Source: an uncultured Collinsella sp.
GTDB lineage: Bacteria; Actinomycetota; Coriobacteriia; Coriobacteriales; Coriobacteriaceae
Direction of reading: 5' to 3'
Assembly: GCA_900541035.1 (NCBI GenBank)
Contig: UQIN01000010.1
Coordinates: forward strand, 1-64,000
DNA length: 64,000 nucleotides
In this document: piece after piece, positions 60,935-64,000 of the stretch
Layout of the letters: each line of letters opens with the position of its first letter
How positions within the stretch are numbered: the stretch's first letter is position 1
Notes under the pieces: generated by a model
Told to the model about the DNA's origin: nothing
Database searches by the model: none
What the model saw: only the letters and a program-made list of their open reading frames with translations
Translations under genes and position numbers: made by a program

Positions 60935-62476
60935 ATGTCGTTGAATCTGGGCAGCCTGGGCATGGAAGATGCCTCGTTTAACTTTGGCGGTTCCTACATC
61001 ATGGCGCTCGACTGCGGCACTACCTCGGTACTCGCGGCCATTGTCGACGAATACGGCTGCATCGTTGCCCAGGCGCGTCGTAGCGTCAAAACCAGCTTCC
61101 CGCGCCCCGGCTGGGTGGAGCAGGATCCCACGGAGGTGCTTGCCAGCCAGATCGGCGTGATGATGGAGGTTCAGTTTAAGAGCGGCATCCATTCCGATCG
61201 CATCGCCGCCATCGGCATCTCCAACCAGCGCGAGACCACGGTGGTCTGGGACCGCGTGAGCGGCCAGCCCATCTATAACGCCATCGTATGGCAGTGCCGT
61301 CGTACCGCGCCGGCGATCGACGCGTTGGTTGAACAGGGTTGCGAGGAGCTGGTGCGCTCCCGCACGGGACTTACGCTTGACCCGTATTTCTCGGCCTCCA
61401 AGGTGCAGTGGATTCTCGACAACGTCGACGGCGCACGCGAGAGCGCGGCGGCGGGCGACCTCATGTTTGGCACCATCGACACCTGGCTCATCTACAACCT
61501 CACCGGCGGCCAGGTCTTTGCCACCGACTACACCAATGCCAGCCGCACGGCACTCTTTAATATCCATACGCTCGATTGGGACGACGACCTGCTGGCGCTC
61601 TTTGACGTTCCACGTTCCATGATGCCCGAGGTTCGCTGGAGCTCGGGCGACTACGGCCGCGTCGCGAGCGACATCATGACCAACATGCCGCCCATCATGG
61701 GCGTGGCGGGCGACCAGCAGGCATCGCTGTTCGGCCACTGCTGCTTCTATCCCGGCCAGACCAAAAACACCTATGGCACGGGCTGCTTTATGCTCATGAA
61801 CACCGGTGACGAGATCGTCGAATCCAAGAATGGCCTGGTCTCCACCATCGGTATCGCTGCGGACGGCAAAGTCAGCTATGCGCTCGAGGGCTCTATTTTT
61901 GCCGCCGGTTCAACGATGAACTGGCTTCGCAACAACATGGGCATCATCTCGAGCGTGAGCGAGTCGGCACAGCTCGCCGCTTCGATTAGCGACAACGAGG
62001 GCTGCTACTTCGTTCCCGCCTTTGCAGGTTTGGGTGCTCCCTGGTGGGACCCGCATGCCCGCGGTATCGTGTGCGGTCTGACCGGCGCCTCGAGCCGTGC
62101 GACCATCGTACGTGCCGCCTGCGAATCCATGGCATATCAGAGCTACGACGTGCTGCGCGCCATGGAGCAGGACGTGGGGCTTTCGATTGAGCGCCTGTCT
62201 GTCGATGGCGGTGCCTCGCGCAACGAGTTCATCATGCAATTCCAGGCCGACCTGCTGGATATCCCCGTGCTGCAATGCGAGACGGTGGAGACCACGGCAA
62301 TCGGTGCCGCGTACTTGGCGGGTCTTGCCGTCGGCTATTGGGAAGACCTGGAAGAGCTGGAGCAAAATGCCCAGATCGTTAGGACCTTCCTTCCCCATAT
62401 GTCCGCCGAGCGTCGCGAGCAAAACCTTGCGGGCTGGCGTGATGCAGTCAAGCGCTCGCTCAGTACCGCACAGTAG
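60935..62476 (+). CDS. glpK: Glycerol kinase
   Basis: 513 residues; the FGGY kinase motifs match E. coli GlpK closely: ALDCGTTSVLAAI, GWVEQDP, ISNQRETTVVWD, YNAIVWQCRRTAP, GTIDTWLIYNLTGG, TDYTNASRTALFNIHTLDWDD, and YGTGCFMLMNTGDE. It phosphorylates glycerol to glycerol-3-phosphate. About 20 extra N-terminal residues precede the domain. It starts 13 bp after tsaC, an unusual neighbour, since glpK normally sits with glpF/glpD. Confidence 0.95.
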   Translation: MSLNLGSLGMEDASFNFGGSYIMALDCGTTSVLAAIVDEYGCIVAQARRSVKTSFPRPGWVEQDPTEVLASQIGVMMEVQFKSGIHSDRIAAIGISNQRETTVVWDRVSGQPIYNAIVWQCRRTAPAIDALVEQGCEELVRSRTGLTLDPYFSASKVQWILDNVDGARESAAAGDLMFGTIDTWLIYNLTGGQVFATDYTNASRTALFNIHTLDWDDDLLALFDVPRSMMPEVRWSSGDYGRVASDIMTNMPPIMGVAGDQQASLFGHCCFYPGQTKNTYGTGCFMLMNTGDEIVESKNGLVSTIGIAADGKVSYALEGSIFAAGSTMNWLRNNMGIISSVSESAQLAASISDNEGCYFVPAFAGLGAPWWDPHARGIVCGLTGASSRATIVRAACESMAYQSYDVLRAMEQDVGLSIERLSVDGGASRNEFIMQFQADLLDIPVLQCETVETTAIGAAYLAGLAVGYWEDLEELEQNAQIVRTFLPHMSAERREQNLAGWRDAVKRSLSTAQ

Positions 62477-62599
62477 GGCTGCGATGGGCTGCTCGATACA
62501 ACAAACCGCTAAACTTATGCATGGCGTGCGGCGGCAACATTGCTGCGCGCCTTGTCAGCAAGGCCGTTTTGCGGCTGCAACGAAAGGGGCAATCAACCC

Positions 62600-63247
62600 A
62601 TGACCGTCACCTACGATGCGTCCCGTGTGACGCTTGTCGATCATCCGCTCGTCCAGCACAAGCTGTCGATCCTGCGCGACAAAAACACCGGCACCAACCA
62701 GTTCCGTCAGCTCGTGCGCGAACTCGCGCTTTTTGACGGCTACGAGGCCATGCGCGACCTGCCTATGGAAGACGTCGAGGTCGAGACCCCCATCACTACC
62801 GCCACGTTCAAACAGCTTGCCGGCAAGAAACTCGCCATCGTGCCCATCCTGCGTGCGGGCCTTGGCATGGTCGACGGTATCCTCGACCTGGTGCCCTCCG
62901 CTCGCGTGGGCCACATCGGCATGGAGCGCGACGAGGTCACCCACGAGCCGCACGAGTATTACTGCAAGATGCCCAAGGATATCGACCAGCGCATCTGCCT
63001 GGTCGTCGACCCCATGCTCGCCACGGGCGGTTCGGCCGAGATGGCCATCAGCTACCTGCGCGGGCGCGGTGTCAAGGACATCCGCATGCTGTGCATCGTC
63101 GCGGCCCCCGAGGGCCTCAAGTCGCTGACTGAGAAGGATCCCGATGTGCATATCTATACCTGCGCCATCGACGACCATCTCAACGAGGCTGCCTACATCG
63201 TTCCCGGTCTCGGCGACGCCGGCGACCGCATCTACGGCACGCTCTAG
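62600..63247 (+). CDS. upp: Uracil phosphoribosyltransferase
   Basis: 215 residues, standard length. [22 protein letters not shown], the PRPP loop [16 protein letters not shown] and the C-terminal [14 protein letters not shown] are diagnostic. It converts uracil and PRPP to UMP (pyrimidine salvage). ATG 62600 has GAAAGGGG ahead. It lies upstream of the ATP synthase genes, as in many Gram-positive bacteria, but a terminator separates them. Confidence 0.96.
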   Translation: MTVTYDASRVTLVDHPLVQHKLSILRDKNTGTNQFRQLVRELALFDGYEAMRDLPMEDVEVETPITTATFKQLAGKKLAIVPILRAGLGMVDGILDLVPSARVGHIGMERDEVTHEPHEYYCKMPKDIDQRICLVVDPMLATGGSAEMAISYLRGRGVKDIRMLCIVAAPEGLKSLTEKDPDVHIYTCAIDDHLNEAAYIVPGLGDAGDRIYGTL

Positions 63248-63289
63248 TCGCTGGGCTAAGACGGCCGCGGCTGCAAATACGAAGAAACG

Positions 63290-63324
63290 GTGCGCGCGGT
63301 CGAACAAAAGGCGACCGCGCGCAC
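63290..63324 (+). terminator. Terminator of upp
   Basis: GTGCGCGCGGTCG, loop, CGACCGCGCGCAC: a 13-bp perfect stem followed by TCCTGTT. Strong stem, moderate U-tract. Confidence 0.75.
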
Positions 63325-63439
63325 TCCTGTTAACGGACGTTTTGCCCTGCAGGGTTCGAGAAAAACGTATTACCGTACCTGCGGCATAAAGAAGGTCTTA
63401 AGAAAACGAACAGGTGCGTATTAACCGATGCTTTTTCGG

Positions 63440-63467
63440 TTGTACTTTAGCGATTGGCTCGTACAAT
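63440..63467 (+). promoter_or_regulatory. Promoter of the ATP synthase operon
   Basis: TTGTAC (63440-63445), a 16-bp spacer and TACAAT (63462-63467), about 60 bp before the first gene. Confidence 0.55.
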
Positions 63468-63528
63468 AGTCACCAATGTTTGGCGGGAACTGTTCTGTGA
63501 GGCGTTAAAAAGGAAAGTGAGGACGCCA

Positions 63529-63840
63529 GTGTTTCAGATAGCCGATCTGCTCGCTATCGTTGCAGGTGCCATCGCGGGCGCAATTGCCTTCCTTCCCTTT
63601 GTCTTTACGCTCAAGCCGGTTCTTGACGATAAGCAGAATGCGGACATGCTCAAGGGTATGGTGAGTCTCGCGGTCTCGGCAATCGCGTTGCTTGTCTTTA
63701 CCTTGGTTGTGTTTGTGTTGTTCGGAGAGGCATTTCGCATGTTCCTCCTGGGCGAGGCGATCGGCTTCGTGGCCTTTATGGCCGCCTGCGCGGTTCGCGT
63801 CGCCAAGGCGCTGCGAGATCCTCATGAGGTCGAAAGGTAA
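63529..63840 (+). CDS. AtpI-like ATP synthase accessory membrane protein
   Basis: About 103 residues with four hydrophobic segments (LLAIVAGAIAGAIAFLPFV, LAVSAIALLVFTLVVFVLF, FLLGEAIGFVAFMAACAV). Its place just upstream of the a subunit and its size fit AtpI, a chaperone for c-ring assembly. Sequence identity to AtpI is not obvious. GTG 63529 (GAGG six bases ahead) is chosen; GTG 63517 or the ATG-less frame from 63454 are alternatives. The stop is 3 bp from atpB. Confidence 0.6.
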   Translation: MFQIADLLAIVAGAIAGAIAFLPFVFTLKPVLDDKQNADMLKGMVSLAVSAIALLVFTLVVFVLFGEAFRMFLLGEAIGFVAFMAACAVRVAKALRDPHEVER

Positions 63841-63843
63841 GTC

Positions 63844-64000
63844 GTGGAAATTTTTGAAAAGCTGCCTGATGAGATTAATCATCTGGTCAGCGAGTTCAGC
63901 TCCACCCCTGTCGTGGGCGATCTGAGCTGCGGCATCACGCAGTACTCGTTTTGGCTGATCGTCTCCACGATCGTGCTCCTGATCGTCCTGGCCGTGTTCA
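63844..64000 (+). CDS. atpB: F0F1 ATP synthase subunit a, N-terminal part (runs off the window)
   Basis: GTG 63844 opens a frame reading EIFEKLPDEINHL, then VVGDLSCGITQYSFWLIVST and a membrane helix (IVLLIVLAVF), continuing past the window edge. An extracytoplasmic start followed by the first membrane helix, directly after an AtpI-like gene, fits subunit a of the proton channel. Only 52 codons are visible. Confidence 0.7.
   Translation, partial: MEIFEKLPDEINHLVSEFSSTPVVGDLSCGITQYSFWLIVSTIVLLIVLAVF

Overview
The window is high-GC (about 60%) bacterial chromosome. Gene content and order point to a gut member of the Coriobacteriia, most likely Collinsella or a close relative; this is an inference from gene order, protein style and repeats, not a database match. 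Supporting signs are the block prfA - prmC - tsaC - upp - atp at the right end, sortase motifs of the LAxTG type, heterodimeric ABC exporters, and many intergenic palindromes. No rRNA, tRNA, CRISPR array, transposase or prophage was recognised.

Left part (1-19.6 kb). The start of a secreted protein lies on the minus strand, followed by a two-gene heterodimeric ABC exporter and a flavodoxin-like protein. Next comes a surface-protein island. It holds a large sortase-anchored protein interrupted by an in-frame TAG (5494-9594) and a six-gene SipW/TasA-like operon (10039-18915): a signal peptidase, three SipW-type fibre or camelysin-like proteins, a 1,824-residue repeat adhesin, and a small LAATG-anchored protein. 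The likely operon promoter has an 11-G tract inside its -35/-10 spacer, so expression may be phase-variable. The island is bracketed by two same-orientation copies of a composite repeat: a long hairpin followed by a tandem array of 62-bp palindromes.

Middle (19.6-46 kb). An LtaS-like sulfatase, a nitroreductase, the K+ transporter Kup with a small membrane protein and a KdpDE-like two-component pair, an RlmL/RlmK-type rRNA methyltransferase, a HAD phosphatase, a transaldolase and Tex. A divergently controlled SDR - MFS - Gfo/Idh operon with a LysR regulator follows, then a MarR-controlled heterodimeric ABC exporter and a pyridoxal-kinase-like gene with a TIGR04076-type protein.

Right part (46-64 kb). 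An AAA/DUF4143 ATPase, a low-molecular-weight phosphatase, an MFS exporter, an unknown membrane protein and an aldose-1-epimerase-like protein. Then a polar amino-acid ABC importer (three genes) with an M20 peptidase, prfA, prmC with a long charged insertion, a HigBA-like toxin-antitoxin pair, tsaC, glpK, upp, and the start of the ATP synthase operon.

The most unusual property of the window is its intergenic DNA. At least five repeat families have long, nearly perfect complementary arms. In several of them the arms differ between copies while staying complementary, and the loop core is conserved. This is the pattern expected of structured RNA or hairpin DNA elements.
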